DNA from: Thereva unica | Taxonomy: Eukaryota; Arthropoda; Insecta; Diptera; Therevidae | DNA: 64,000 nt | Direction of reading: 5' to 3' | Assembly: GCA_949987705.1 (NCBI GenBank) | Contig: OX465285.1 | Span: 92,141,975-92,205,974 of the forward strand | Shown: one piece after another, positions 23,480 to 34,085 of the stretch | Layout of the letters: each line of letters begins with the position of its first letter | Position numbering within the stretch: position 1 is the first letter of the stretch | Translations under genes and position numbers: made by a program | Notes under the pieces: generated by a model | Databases searched by the model: none | What the model saw: the letters and a program-made list of their open reading frames with translations, nothing else | Told to the model about the DNA's origin: nothing

Positions 23480-24767
23480 AATAAATACAAGAATGAAACT
23501 TCTTAAAGTTTTGCAACAGAGAAAGCACAGAAAAGAAACAAACCAAAAAAGAATAAAGAAGAAGCAAAAGAAAAAAAATACCATTAACCAGATCCTTCCT
23601 GCTGCTACCTTTACTTTCTTTTTGAGATGAGAGAACCTTGAAGTGCCCGCAGCTTTCAGAACGATAAGAACTTTTCGAGATGTGACACCATGACAAATTG
23701 TCAAGCTGGTGAACGATTCTCTTATCTCACATTTTCAAAACGTTTCATTCGTGGCTTCAATTTCATTTTTAAGGTGTGTTTACCACCCATTTTTCTCTAG
23801 ACAATTATTACCAAGTAGTAGTGGCAATGCGGAGGTGAAGGAGATATCCACGTATAGAATGGGAACAAGAAAGGGGGGGAAGGCTGGGGAGGTGTTCAAC
23901 TACCCTTGACAGGGACGAATGTTGTTTTTCACATAATAAATCCTTAGACATTGCGGTCGTCATATATCTTTGATGTTTTATAAAAATTATGAGAAACTGC
24001 CGCAGGCAATTCAGGAATCATCACTGAAAGGACGTAATGAAGTGCTTCACCTTAAAAAACAGGATTTCCGTGCATATTCTTTAGGAGGTGAACGTGATGT
24101 AGTGATAATGCGGAAGCTGAATTTTTTTCTACGTTTTTTTTGTACGATTTAACCATAATGTGAGAGGCTGTCTGCTTCCTTTTTCTACATACAAAAGGAA
24201 AGGAGAATGAACTTTGGTGCTTGAATTGAATTTTACAGTATGAAATAATTTTAAGGACTCTTTAAAAGAAACTTTCACTTAAGGGACAAACAAACGACCT
24301 ATACCGTATTTCTTGACATATCCAATATTTATTATCGATTACAAACCCCTACAGACAGTCCGTATTATCCTTTAACATTTTGGCAATGCTGCTGGTTCTT
24401 ATCTTTTGGTCTTAAGCTTTGTCGGTTTTGTCTTCATTATCATTATCAAGGAAAGCAAATAGTTTGTTGTTGAGAGCAAGAAACTAATTTTGTCTTTGTA
24501 GGATACAGACGAAATTTTCTCTTGTTTGAACCTAAAAAAATCTCTGTTATGCTTCGGATTTACTATTTGATTACATTAAAAAAGAATTAATATCATAAAT
24601 GCAAAATTTACACAGTTGCTAAATTTTTCCCATACCAAATTGGCCCAATACCCACTTTTGTCTAGTAGCAACATTGTACCGCACTCTTCACACAATATGG
24701 CCTTTTTTTGGTTCGAATCGTTCGAAATTTCTCGTTGAATTGAATAAAAAAGAAGAAGCAATGCAGT
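22992..24767. other. Unassigned AT-rich stretch
   Basis: Apart from the TA microsatellite listed separately, I see only chance frames (for example 23346-23704 on both strands, which translate the TA repeat as Ile/Tyr). No gene is supported. Confidence 0.5.
23423..23472. repeat. (TA)n microsatellite, about 50 bp
   Basis: An uninterrupted TA dinucleotide run of roughly 25 repeats, bounded by TTTAA on the left and ACATATAAA on the right. Confidence 0.95.
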
Positions 24768-24824
24768 GATTGTGCTGACTGATCACTATGTCTTTGGCCC
24801 TTACGCCGAATTGGGACTTCCCAC
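24768..24824 (+). pseudogene. LINE 3' coding fragment, part interrupted by a hAT insertion (left piece)
   Basis: Reads LTDHYVFGPYAELGLP up to the insertion, matching the LTGH...G.HA.RLGL block that precedes the zinc-knuckle motif at the C-terminus of R1/LOA/I-type LINE proteins. It continues at 25744 beyond the hAT element, offset by one base, so the coding sequence was either already frameshifted or decayed later. Confidence 0.6.
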
Positions 24825-24842
24825 TAGTGATGAGCAAAAGTG

Positions 24843-24995
24843 GTCTTGTTCTTGCAGTCTTGTCTTGTTCTTGCAAAATGTGCAAGAACAAGAACAAGAA
24901 CAAGACTTAGTTATGCTTGCAAGAACAAGAACAAAATTAACTGTGCAAGAACAAGACCCAGAGCAAGATTTCTTGCAAGATTCTTGCAAAAATTC
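24843..24995 (+). repeat. Left subterminal CTTGTTCTTG / CAAGAACAAG repeat block of the hAT element
   Basis: TTGTTCTTGC first appears on the plus strand, then its complement GCAAGAACAAGAACAAG. The opposite orientations next to each other let this block fold on itself. GCAAGAACAAG(A) is repeated with spacers such as ACTTAGTTATGCTT. Confidence 0.85.
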
Positions 24996-25576
24996 CACCT
25001 AAATTCATTCTATTCAAAACATTTTCTAGGTGAGAAACCGCAAATATTTTGAAGCAAAATCAAACCTTAGATGTCAGTATTCAGTAGTTCAAGTAGTTTA
25101 TTAGAAAAGAAAAAATGCTCTAAAAAATTCTTTTTTGAGTAACCTCTTTTGCTTTTTGGATGGCAAGGAAACTCGGACTTTTCTCAATGTATGTAATATT
25201 TTCAAGGCCTCCACATTGGTTACATCGCATCGTAAGAACGACAGGAGCGTGGGCCAGTTTTTGTATTGCTGCAAAGGGATTTAATAATTTTTTGTGCCCA
25301 TACACGACATTTCTTCTTTAATGAATCATACTTGAACAACCTAATTTTTTATAATAAGTAATGGGTATAATACTGGTTTACTTTTGCTTCAAAATATTTC
25401 CGTTGTAATTTGTTGCTTACACACTTGACAGAAAAATGTCTACGCCTAACTTGTTCCCATATGAATTTTATGTAATTTTGCAGGGGAAACATAATAACGT
25501 CACCAAGAGCAGTCGTGAAACTGATTTGTTTAATAAAAAAGCCATGTGGAATTCTCACCTCAAAGGTAGTAAATTT

Positions 25577-25726
25577 TGCAAGAACAAGAACAAGACTTAA
25601 GTATGTTTGCAAGAACAAGAACAAGAACAAGACTTAGCTATGCTTGCAAGAACAAGAACAAGACAGACTGAGCAAGAACAAGACAAGAACAAGACTAGAT
25701 TAGTCTTGTCTTGTTCTTGCGTTTGC
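25577..25726 (+). repeat. Right subterminal CAAGAACAAG repeat block of the hAT element
   Basis: Contains several GCAAGAACAAGAACAAGAC units with the same spacer type as the left block (ACTTAGCTATGCTT), then switches to TCTTGTCTTGTTCTTGC just before the terminus, mirroring the left block. Confidence 0.85.
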
Positions 25727-25743
25727 TCATCACTACTTCCCAC

Positions 25744-26030
25744 AACGACTTATGTAGAAGTTGTGGTAATGACGATGAGGAAGAAACTGTCTCCCATCTT
25801 CTCTGTACATGTCCGACCCTCGCGAGGAAAAGAGGGACCTTGCTCGGCTCACATTTCCCTGATGGAGCTGCAAAACACCTTCGTCCGGACCTCTGTCTCT
25901 TTATTAAAAACTCCAAATGGCTTGAAATGGTCTAAATTTTGTCCCAACACTAGAATGGCCTCACAATGTGCCCAATACTGTGCTTATGTGCAAAAGAATA
26001 AGACAAAGTTTGTTTGGAATTTATTTTATA
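25744..26030 (+). pseudogene. 3' coding end of an R1/LOA/I-type LINE (right piece)
   Basis: The frame in 25711-25935 gives HNDLCRSCGNDDEEETVSHLLCTCP followed by LARKRGTLLGSHF, KHLRPDLCLFIKNSKWLEMV and a stop. CxxC.....E..E.HLLC.CP is the cysteine-histidine motif that closes the second ORF of many LINEs after the RNase H region, and KNSKWL near the stop matches the typical I(K)xSxWL end. The upstream part lies across the hAT insertion at 24768-24824. The 3' UTR is short and blends into the SINE-like repeat at 26045. Confidence 0.75.
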
Positions 26031-26044
26031 TGTTTACCCCCGTC

Positions 26045-26300
26045 CTAAGTTAGTAGGTACTGCAGCGGTTGAGCCTGAGAAGCAAAAGCATTCCTAATGG
26101 CCTATTTGATTGGTTTTCTTTCCTGTTTTATAGGTAATTATCAGGGGTTAATGGCCATCTTAATGGTTTTTAGAATTGTTACAATCATATAAAACGGTTA
26201 TGGAAATATGAAGGACAATGCCGCAAAGTGGATTTGAACAAAGGACTTCGGAACAATTGTCGAGGAGGAGGTAGAAGGTCTATGCTACGGAAATATGAAA
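26045..26300 (-). repeat. Probable tRNA-derived SINE, copy 1
   Basis: Shares with 28525-28800 the order GTAGTAGGTA.TGC, CCTGTTTTATAGG, TTAATGG.C.TCTTAATG, ATATAAAACGGTTATG and a GAGGAGGTAGAAGG end. Read on the minus strand, the head holds TAGCATAGACC, and 42 bases later TTTGTTCAAATCC, which fit box A (TRGCNNAGYGG) and box B (GGTTCGANTCC) of a tRNA-type promoter. Spacing and order fit a tRNA-derived SINE; the boxes are degenerate, so this is an inference. Confidence 0.55.
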
Positions 26301-28524
26301 ATAATCAAAAACAAAATAAACACTCTTCAGTCTTCAAATGTTGAAATAAAATATCGCAAAACTCTTCTTAAAGATAAGTTCCTATTGAGCTACGTCCTGT
26401 CAGCAAAACTTTAAATCAATGATGTTTCTGGTTAAGGGATTTCCTTTCATCAAGAAGTCCTTCTACACAACGACAGCAGAGTGGGCGGAGAAATGAAATG
26501 ATTGTGTCTTATTACGTCACATTTATTACTTGCGCTTCTTATATGTTGCTATGACATTGTCTAAAAGTAATTTTGTGTTTTCTGCCCTTTTTAATTTTCC
26601 AATCGTCCTTTTATATTTACAGCCTCAAAAAAGCGGAGAATGAAAGAAGAAAAGTGAGAGGAAGAAAAACATTTTGATATACATATACTTACATATACAT
26701 ATTTAGGTGTAGATTTGTATATGTATATAAATTTATTTACCGTGCAGATGAAGCACGCCATAATGTTGCGAAGTGTGACAACTTGGTCCTTTTTTTTTGG
26801 AGCGCCCTCTTGGGGCACAAAACCTTATTTGGGTGCCAACAGTGTCAAGCAGACAGACGTCCCATTAAGACAAATGAAAAAGTTCGAATTGTGTGGAGCC
26901 TTGAAGCTGTTCTGCCATAGAGAAAGAGAGAGAATCCTTGGTAGCTTTAAAAACTTTATGGCGTAAAGGATAAGGAAACCAGGAGGTGGGCTCCTTCATG
27001 AACGGACATAATTTTTATTTTTATCATCTGGCAAAATGTTGTACACAGTTTTTGCGTTTTTGGGAAGAAAAATAAAATAAAAAAGTATAAAACGAAATTT
27101 TTTCATTTCATTTACATCAACTGATTTACGAGGATTTTTCCTTTTTTTTTTCTTTCAAGTCCTTTGAGTTGTAATTTCCTTTTATATTTTATTTTTGTTT
27201 TTTTCTTGCTTGTGTTTGCTACACTTCTTCCTCAATTGTTGATGGTGGCCTTTCGTGTAATTGCCAGACCAGTGCTTTATGACACTGAATCAAGTTAGCT
27301 TCAATGGCTGGTTGTAAGTGACTTGGTGTTTGGGTAAGGATTCCAAACAACTTTAGTGCATTCCTTAACTGCAAAGGGGCGGAAACTTGAAAAGTTTCTA
27401 AGGGAAATTAACCTGCTTTGAGTTCTCGTTGCATTTTCAACCCCATAAAACCCAAATGCATTCTTCTCAATCGCATCCCTTTTCTATCGTCACTGCATAA
27501 GCAAGCCGCATAACATTACCACTGGGTTCAGATCGAACTCAATTCAGAACTTGAATCCAATATCCTCAAGCTATGGTGGAGTTGCTACACCACCCGTTTG
27601 CTTGGACCTTAAATCGGACTTTAGCGCCAATGTATGCCGATACATGGATCAACAAGAAGGCCAATGGAACTGTCGAGGAGGACTGAAGCGGGGGTGTCAA
27701 GGAGGGTAGTGGATGGATAGGGCAAAATCGCAGTTCCCTGAAAATTAAACAAATCTTGTGGAAAAATTAAATCAAGTCAGAAATCAATTTTCGTAGTCCA
27801 ACGTTTTCGTATTACCATTTCCGGTAACGTTCTCCTTTATTGAATTTCCGGTAATTGGAAAATGCTAGTTGCACCGTTTGTAATCTTCATTTCATTACTT
27901 TTACCCAAGGATTATTGCCAATTGAAAGTTCTGTCAACCACACGCGAACGCTTATTGGTTTAATCGAACCTATAGCCCTTGTGTCCAGTGAACTGTGCAG
28001 CATTTACTGCCCTCTGCCCGACCGAACCCCCCAACCCCAATCCACCATTCTGTAATATTTCCTATGTGAATACTTGATTTTCGATTTCATGAGAAAATGG
28101 CCTATATACTCACACATACATACATACATACATATACTACATAGACCATTTATTTTGAATGATACAATTGGAATATTTGATTTTTGTTTTAGCAGCTATC
28201 AAAAACATGAATATTTCGAATTAGGTAGAGTTCATTTTCACGTTGAATGATTAGATTGATCCTGTCATTTTGTATATATTACTGCTAGTTGGCCATGATA
28301 TTTATCAAGGAATTATTTACCTGAAGATAAATCATATCTACAGTTTTGTCACTTTCAGGTGTTCGATATATATGACAAATATCGATTTAGGAAGTGTAAT
28401 CAAATTGGACAGTGGATGTTTGTTGAGTATTTTGAATGGTTAATATGGCGTAATGAACTTATTAATAATCCTGACAGTTTCGTTGGAGGTTAAACAGAGT
28501 AAGTTTTGTATTTATTTTCTATTT
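26301..28524. other. Unassigned AT-rich stretch
   Basis: No gene or shared repeat recognised. Short frames at 26591-26818 (minus), 26715-26966 (plus) and 27855-28055 (plus) are without recognisable products. An ACATACAT microsatellite lies near 28110-28132. Confidence 0.45.
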
Positions 28525-28800
28525 TTCTGGTAGTAGGTATTGCGTCAGTTGGGCGTGGGAACTTAAACCGGTTTTAATGAACAATTTAATGGCTGTTATT
28601 ACCTGTTTTATGGATATTTATGGCCTTCTTAATGACTTTTACAATAATATAAAACGCTTATGAAAAAAATTCGGACCGGAAGGAGGTGTGGATCTGAGCC
28701 ACGGAATACGGCGATGGCAAACTGACGCTTTATTCCTTATGGCCGACAGCAATTTTTCAGGAGGAAGTAAAAGGTTGATGCTTCTCAAGTAAAACCAACA
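28525..28800 (-). repeat. Probable tRNA-derived SINE, copy 2
   Basis: Second copy of the repeat at 26045-26300 (same orientation), with GTAGTAGGTATTGCG, ATTACCTGTTTTATGG, CCTTCTTAATG, AATATAAAACGCTTATG and GAGGAAGTAAAAGGTTGATGC. On the minus strand the box-B-like stretch reads GTGGCTCAGATCCAC. It carries about 20 extra bases near the head compared with copy 1. Confidence 0.55.
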
Positions 28801-30482
28801 TCAAACAACGTTATTTTGTGGTTGCATCAGCTTACAAGGATGCACCATGTAAAAATTAAAATATTCACAACAGTTCATGCATTAGGCAGGGTTTATCGCC
28901 ATTTCCTTCGATAACTTCTTGACTCTTTAAAAAATCGAATCTATTCTTTCCTCCAAGCTAAGATTGCACCATGACGTATCAGAAGACTTGGCCTAATTGA
29001 CAAATATTCGTTCTATATTGATTAAAGTCGTCCAATGGCTGCTCCGGAATTAATAGCGCTGCAAAAGGCATCGATGGCTACTTAAGATATATTTCTAGCA
29101 GTCTGACATTAAACATACACCATTTTTCCGAAACCTTAAAGATGATTAACAAAGACATTTCCGCCATGATGAAAGAAAGGTTCCACCTCGGCGACTCTTG
29201 CCCCGTACATTAAGCACGCCTCAAGGCAATATTTATTTGCATGTAAATTACTTAATAAATATCCTCCCATGCCCTCTCGGTCGTCCTGGATGCCTTAATG
29301 TCATAATAGAATAATTTTAATAAGGATTAATCAAAATAAAAATGTTCCTCAACATTTTTGCAGCCAGGAGGAGGGAAGTTCTGTCACGCAATATATCAAA
29401 ACCCCATTAGCCACCCCAACAAACTCCGCCCCTCTGCTGTAGGATTTTGATTCTATTTCATGGGAACATGCATCACCTCTTTTCCGTTAATTTAAAAACC
29501 AGTGCTGCCTGAGAGAATCCTTAATGCTTCTCATTAAGCTCTATATTTGGCTTAGAACACATCAATGACTAAGGCCCCCCCGATGCTCTGCCACCTTGCC
29601 CCCTCTATCACCCACAAACTCCAGCATAAATTCTGGCGAGATTATAACTACGTCCCCAAAAAGCAAGGATACGCGTAGGTTATTACAATAGCGCGAAAAT
29701 GATGAGGATGAGGATAATAAAAGGAGCGGTGGAGTGTAAGGACCGTCTGGGATGGGGTGGGTCGGTAGGTGGGTGGCGATATGGGTAGTACTCGCGGAGA
29801 AGGTGGCTCCTGAACTGGGGGGTGAGTGTAATGGAGTGTTATGTAATTCCTTCCACGTAGTTTGCATGAGCCAGCTGCTGCGAAAAGGAAGAATCGTTGA
29901 TCCTTTACGAAAGGAAGTCGTCCTTGTATGAAGACGAACTTCTTGCTGGCAGGAAGATGAGGAGCATTATATGAAGTTGAAGTTCACCAGTTGGCATCTT
30001 TTTGAGTAAGAGGTGAGTAAATTTATGGGATGTAATTGCTAATTAAACACACTCAGGTAGGCTTGTCATTTTTCGGTAAAGGCATGACGGGGAAATCTTT
30101 TGAAGGGTAAAAATATTATTATAAAAATTGTTTTTCCCCGTAGAGGGAATGATGGCGGAATGTTAGGGAGAGATTATGAGGAAAACTTTGCTAACAATTT
30201 TCGGCACTTTCAGTGGATTTGTTAAAATTTATCAGTTATAATTTTGTTTTATGAGTTTTTGGGTTTAATAGTTTTTGGTAAGATGAATTAGTTTTAAAAC
30301 ATAGGTTAAGTGTTTCCGGTATAAAATCTGGTAACCTTTCGCAATTGGTGATGAATGTACTAAAGCTAGGGCGGCCGTATCCTAAATTTCAGAGGCAAGA
30401 CAAAAACTACAAAAATCCTGGACATCTCCTTTTACTATGAAACCTACGGCACAAATTCAGACAGGACAGAAACTTGGGAAAC
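28801..30482. other. Unassigned stretch; possible conserved non-coding patch near 29230
   Basis: No gene supported; the minus frame 29562-29867 lies in locally GC-rich DNA and is not recognised. At 29232-29248 the sequence TATTTGCATGTAAAT contains an octamer (ATTTGCAT) fused to a second half-site, an arrangement bound by POU factors in animals. Function is speculative. Confidence 0.4.
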
Positions 30483-30898
30483 TTAAGGGCCTTCTCACTA
30501 CGTGAATTTAAGCGTAAACGTATTGACAATTATATTGAAGCTCCTATCAATACGCTTCAATAATCTCGTCAATTTTGCAATAAATACGGCGACATCGTAG
30601 CAACATCGTAAACTCTCGTTCGGCGTCGCAATTTTCTTTCTGTGTGTCAACAATTTGCCAGTATGACGTCCGAGTTGAGACTAACGAAATATTGACCAAT
30701 AAATTTTGTAAACGTCAATGCGCGCATCAATATGGCTCCCGTCAATGGGCTTCAATCAAAATTTCTATCAATACGCTTCAATAAATTAACAATGTGTTTG
30801 AACCCCGGGTAAACGGTCAATATGCCCTTTCAATGCCCCTCGTCAATATTATTGAGAGGCGTACTGGTAATATTATTAATCGTCTAATGGGCCCTTTA
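30483..30898. mobile_element. MITE with TTAAGGGCC / GGGCCCTTTA termini and CAATACGCTTCAATAA internal repeats
   Basis: TTAAGGGCC at 30483-30491 is mirrored imperfectly by GGGCCCTTTA at 30889-30898. CAATACGCTTCAATAA occurs twice (30548-30563 and about 30769-30784) and short GTCAAT/ATTGAC motifs recur throughout. The 416-bp unit has no coding capacity. Confidence 0.6.
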
Positions 30899-31717
30899 GT
30901 ACCAACGGCCCCCGGACTAGGTCAAATCCGGAGAAACGCGGACGGATGGCAGCCCTAACTAAAATCATGGACTCTTTTTATTTTCCGTGGGACTGCCATA
31001 TAAAGTCTTGTTGGTCAGGGCTGCCAGCTTAGTGGTTTTTCTACTAGAACAGGTGGTTTAGACTTGCCTTTAGTGGGAAAAATTGTATCTAGTGGGTTTT
31101 TTTGGTGGTAAGAAGAAAGTATACAACTACACAAAATTTAGTGTTGATCATGCACTAAACCATAATAAGACAACGATTATTACTGACTTTGTGATTCACT
31201 TAAATAAAAACCATGAGTTTATTGTCAAAGTTGAGGTACAGTGGCGTCAAATCCATCTTCCAAACTGGAATGAAACCAAAAATAACAACAAATTTTTGTT
31301 CTGCAGTTTAGTTCTGCAGAAACATCAGGTGTAACTCGATTTGAGTAATTGTCTGGCCCTTTTTTGCTTTTTCATTACTTCGTATTTTGGCACATTCAAA
31401 CACCGATGATGGAAGGCTTTAACAGCAAGAACATGGTCAAGATTAAGTGAAAGTCTAAGATCAGGTGTTCTCCTTTATATTAACGTAGTTCATGTCATGG
31501 TGTAATGAATAGTAGGAAGCTTAGTTCGACGAATAGAAAAAGGATAGGATATGTAGGTTGAAGGAAGTCTAGGGATGCTTGGCGAGGTGCTCGAGTTTGA
31601 ACTCTTCATGTTGTATTATTTAGAGGTAACGGTTGAGTTTTGCGGGAGATATGCTCGTTGGAGGATTACGCCTCCTGATAATGCAGAGTTCCGCTAACCA
31701 GCTGACAAGGCTACAGA
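30899..31717. other. Unassigned stretch with a weak MITE-like echo
   Basis: No gene supported; the plus frame 31083-31334 is unrecognised. At about 31490-31610 GTCATGGTGTAATG, AGTAGGAAGCTTAGTTC and GTTTGAACTCTTCATG echo the interior of the MITE at 7821-8055. TSD of the following hAT element begins at 31710. Confidence 0.4.
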
Positions 31718-32146
31718 CAGCGCCGGCGCTTAGTTTTTTTGCGCCCGGTGCACCATGCCATATATTGCGCCCCATTTGTTGTTCATTTATGAACGCAGTG
31801 AAGGACAATGGAAAAAGACACACACTCGCTGAATGGGAGATATAATATTCATAGTTTGCGTAAAATTTAAGATTGCACCATAATAATGCGTAAAGCATAA
31901 AAAAGATTCACATGGATCAACATATCACCAACAAAAATCACTTTTTGAGTAAAATCTCGAGTAACCTGTCTCGAGTTAAATTTTATGAAAATCTCGGGAA
32001 ACTACTTGCACTAGGAGAAGTAAAATTACCCCGGTTTTGGGATTATGTAATTTTTTTTGAAAAGTTTTTTTTTTTTTTAAATCGTAATTTCTGAAATTGC
32101 GCCCGGTGTAAGTGCACCATTCGCACCTATCAAAGCGCCACCCCTG
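31718..32146. mobile_element. hAT-type non-autonomous element, family F, copy 1, perfect 8-bp target duplication
   Basis: The 429-bp unit starts CAGCGCCGGCGC and ends AAAGCGCCACCCCTG, with GCTACAGA directly repeated at 31710-31717 and 32147-32154. The paired copy at 44473 begins CAGGGCCGGCG and ends GCGCCGCCCCTG, so the ancestral terminus was close to CAGGGGCGGCGC, a typical hAT end. Near both ends are TTGCGCCCGGTG..GTGCACCAT blocks. No transposase is encoded. Confidence 0.88.
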
Positions 32147-32374
32147 GCTACAGACAGATTACCAAGTGGAACAAGGAGGTGTGTCGTCCGCTAGATAAAG
32201 ACCCAATCCAAGTGGAGCTTGGTACCCCGATTAACCAGTTAAGCCGATAAGATGCGTTATTATAGGCGCGTACACCCTTAGAGTGTCAGCTAATGCCCCG
32301 GGTTCACCTATCTAAGTTCAATAATGATCAGTTCAATCCACGTAAGTGGCTTCACCGGCTAAAGTCCGTGCTTG

Positions 32375-33843
32375 TGTTATGACCTAAAAATAAAATAAAA
32401 ATTAGATATGAAAGTTAAGAAAAGTAGGGACAACTTATCTGTTCGTGCCGTCTGTGTGTCCTTAGAAAATGAAACTGCTGACCCTACTTTATTGCAGGTG
32501 AAGATAACGAGCGTCCGAGAGGCTTTAGTTTTTAAAATAAATCGGATTAAAGCTCCGCTGCTAAGGGAACTGACCGAGGCTATAGCAAACGGTTCCGTAT
32601 CAACCCCATCACGACGGCTGTTCCTAAAAAACTCAACCCAAAGAACAGATGAATACATAATAAATTTATAATTGAGGCGCTCAGCGCTAGATCGGCCTAA
32701 GCCACAATAAGTCCACGCAAGAACGACCTAAGTCACTTTAATCAATACAATGATTCCAAATTATTCTTTAGATTAACATTGAAAGAAAATTACTAGTTTA
32801 ATCAAACACAGATAGAGATAAACAATGAATGTACCAAAATAAATGTTGTGTTTGTTAAACTTTCATCTTTTAAACCTAATTTTACCGGTTTCAGTAATTG
32901 AGGCTTAGGTCGATTTAGCGCTGAGCGCCTCAATTATAAATAGGAACTAGGATTAAGGACTTGGAAGACTAATTGTAATACGCCGCACGGCTCCTTCGAT
33001 GATCCTAACCTCTTCCCCTGTGATTGAGATTTCCTACCAGAACTTCACACTCCGGACAAATTAAATGTTCGAACTAGCCTGACCAGCACCCAGGGCGTGC
33101 TCCAACGAGTAATAATTTTAAATTAAAGATCTACCCCGGAATTTCCAAAAATGTGGCCGAAGGCTGTAAAGCCCTATTTTTAATTTCATATTACAGGCGA
33201 GCCCGAGCCTTGAGAATTTTTCCGGAGTTAGAAAAAGAAATGCCGAGTACCAGCGCACTTTTTGGAAAAAGAAAACAAAAATTATTAATAATATTTTGTA
33301 ACCGATTCCAGTGTACTGGAATCGATTGGAATGTGCGCTGGAAAATAGAAAATAGGGGGCATTTCCCAAAAAAACCGGGCCCCTGGAGCGGTTTGGTAGT
33401 TTTTTAGAAACTTACAAGTGAAAGGTGAAGAGTGATTGAAGTCGGTTAAAAAGGTAGAAAGTTCAACGAGTTACACAGGAGGCGAATAAGGAAAGGGTCA
33501 TCGGTGGAGTCCGGCGTAAAAGTTAAGTGCCAGTTGCTCTTATGCATTTCTTATTTCAGTATTTTTAGTAACTATCAATTTTGTTTATTAGTATTTTATT
33601 ATTAGTATTTTCGATAACTATTAATTTTGTTTTGTTTTATTGGTTCCATAATTATTTAATAAACTGAAATCATTTTATCGTGTCAACCTGCGTTTCCCTT
33701 TTATTTTATTGTTGTTGTTTTTCTTAAGTCTGTCCGGTTCGTGGACCACAATAACCACGTGGCGCCCCTACGAGTAGCACACGTGAGCCCACCCCGACCG
33801 TTGAGTTGCCGGCATTTTCGTGGCCATAAATCAGCACGTAACA
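32375..33843. mobile_element. Solo-LTR-like insertion with TGTTA...TAACA ends and 4-bp target duplication
   Basis: The insertion begins TGTTATGACC and ends GCACGTAACA, a 5-bp inverted TGTTA/TAACA terminus. CTTG flanks it directly at 32371-32374 and 33844-33847. A polyadenylation signal AATAAA occurs at 33658-33663. TG..CA ends, a 4-bp duplication and a poly-A signal fit a solo LTR of a Ty3/gypsy-type element, about 1.2 kb once the inner MITE is subtracted. There is no gag, pol or second LTR, so a DNA transposon with short termini remains possible. The frame 32408-32671 inside is unrecognised. Confidence 0.6.
32671..32934. mobile_element. MITE nested inside the LTR-like insertion, TATA target duplication
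   Basis: ATTGAGGCGCTCAGCGCTA at the left is mirrored at the right (TAGCGCTGAGCGCCTCAAT ending at 32934). The inverted repeats run for about 35-40 bp with few mismatches. TATA directly flanks the unit at 32667-32670 and 32935-32938. It is 264 bp with no coding sequence. It must postdate the LTR-like insertion it lies in. Confidence 0.8.
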
Positions 33844-34085
33844 CTTGAAATGGTTGTTTCTTTTTCGCCAGAAGTTAGAAATGCAAAAGCTCACTGGAAT
33901 GCCATTCCATTATTCCAATTGATTACTCTTTTTTGAGCGGGCTTTTACTTTTGACTCCATTTCGAGTCCAGTTGGGCGAACTGAGGTCTGTTTTATTCTC
34001 AGTTAAATATGCGGAAATTGTATGCGAACTGAGGTTATTTTAAAGTTTAGTTCAACTATTTCCTCGAACTTGCGCAGTCTGGTGG

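Larger units (their letters stand above)
24825..25735. mobile_element. Non-autonomous hAT-type transposon with 8-bp target duplication and minisatellite interior
   Basis: The 911-bp unit begins TAGTGATGAGCAAA and ends TTTGCTCATCACTA (14-bp inverted repeats). It is flanked by a perfect 8-bp direct repeat CTTCCCAC at 24817-24824 and 25736-25743. TAGTGATG.GCAA termini and 8-bp duplications are characteristic of the hAT superfamily. Both subterminal regions are filled with CAAGAACAAGAA-type repeats; the middle (about 25000-25570) is AT-rich with no transposase. It sits inside a LINE 3' coding fragment, so it is younger than that LINE. Confidence 0.9.
32304..34085 (+). repeat. Short dispersed repeat family B, copy 2, split by an LTR insertion
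   Basis: Left piece 32304-32374 (TTCAGTTCAATCC-type start to GTGCTTG) and right piece 33844-34085 (CTTGAAATGGTTG to TGCGCAGTCTGGTGG) join in the order seen in copies 1 and 3. The break is the insertion at 32375-33843. Confidence 0.75.

Noticed and set aside
23346..23704. Frames of 91-99 codons across the TA microsatellite
   Set aside because: They translate the TA repeat as Ile/Tyr and have no other support.
24843..24995. CRISPR-like array in the AAGAAC repeats
   Set aside because: The repeats are short, adjoining and irregular, with no unique spacers; the context is a eukaryotic hAT element.
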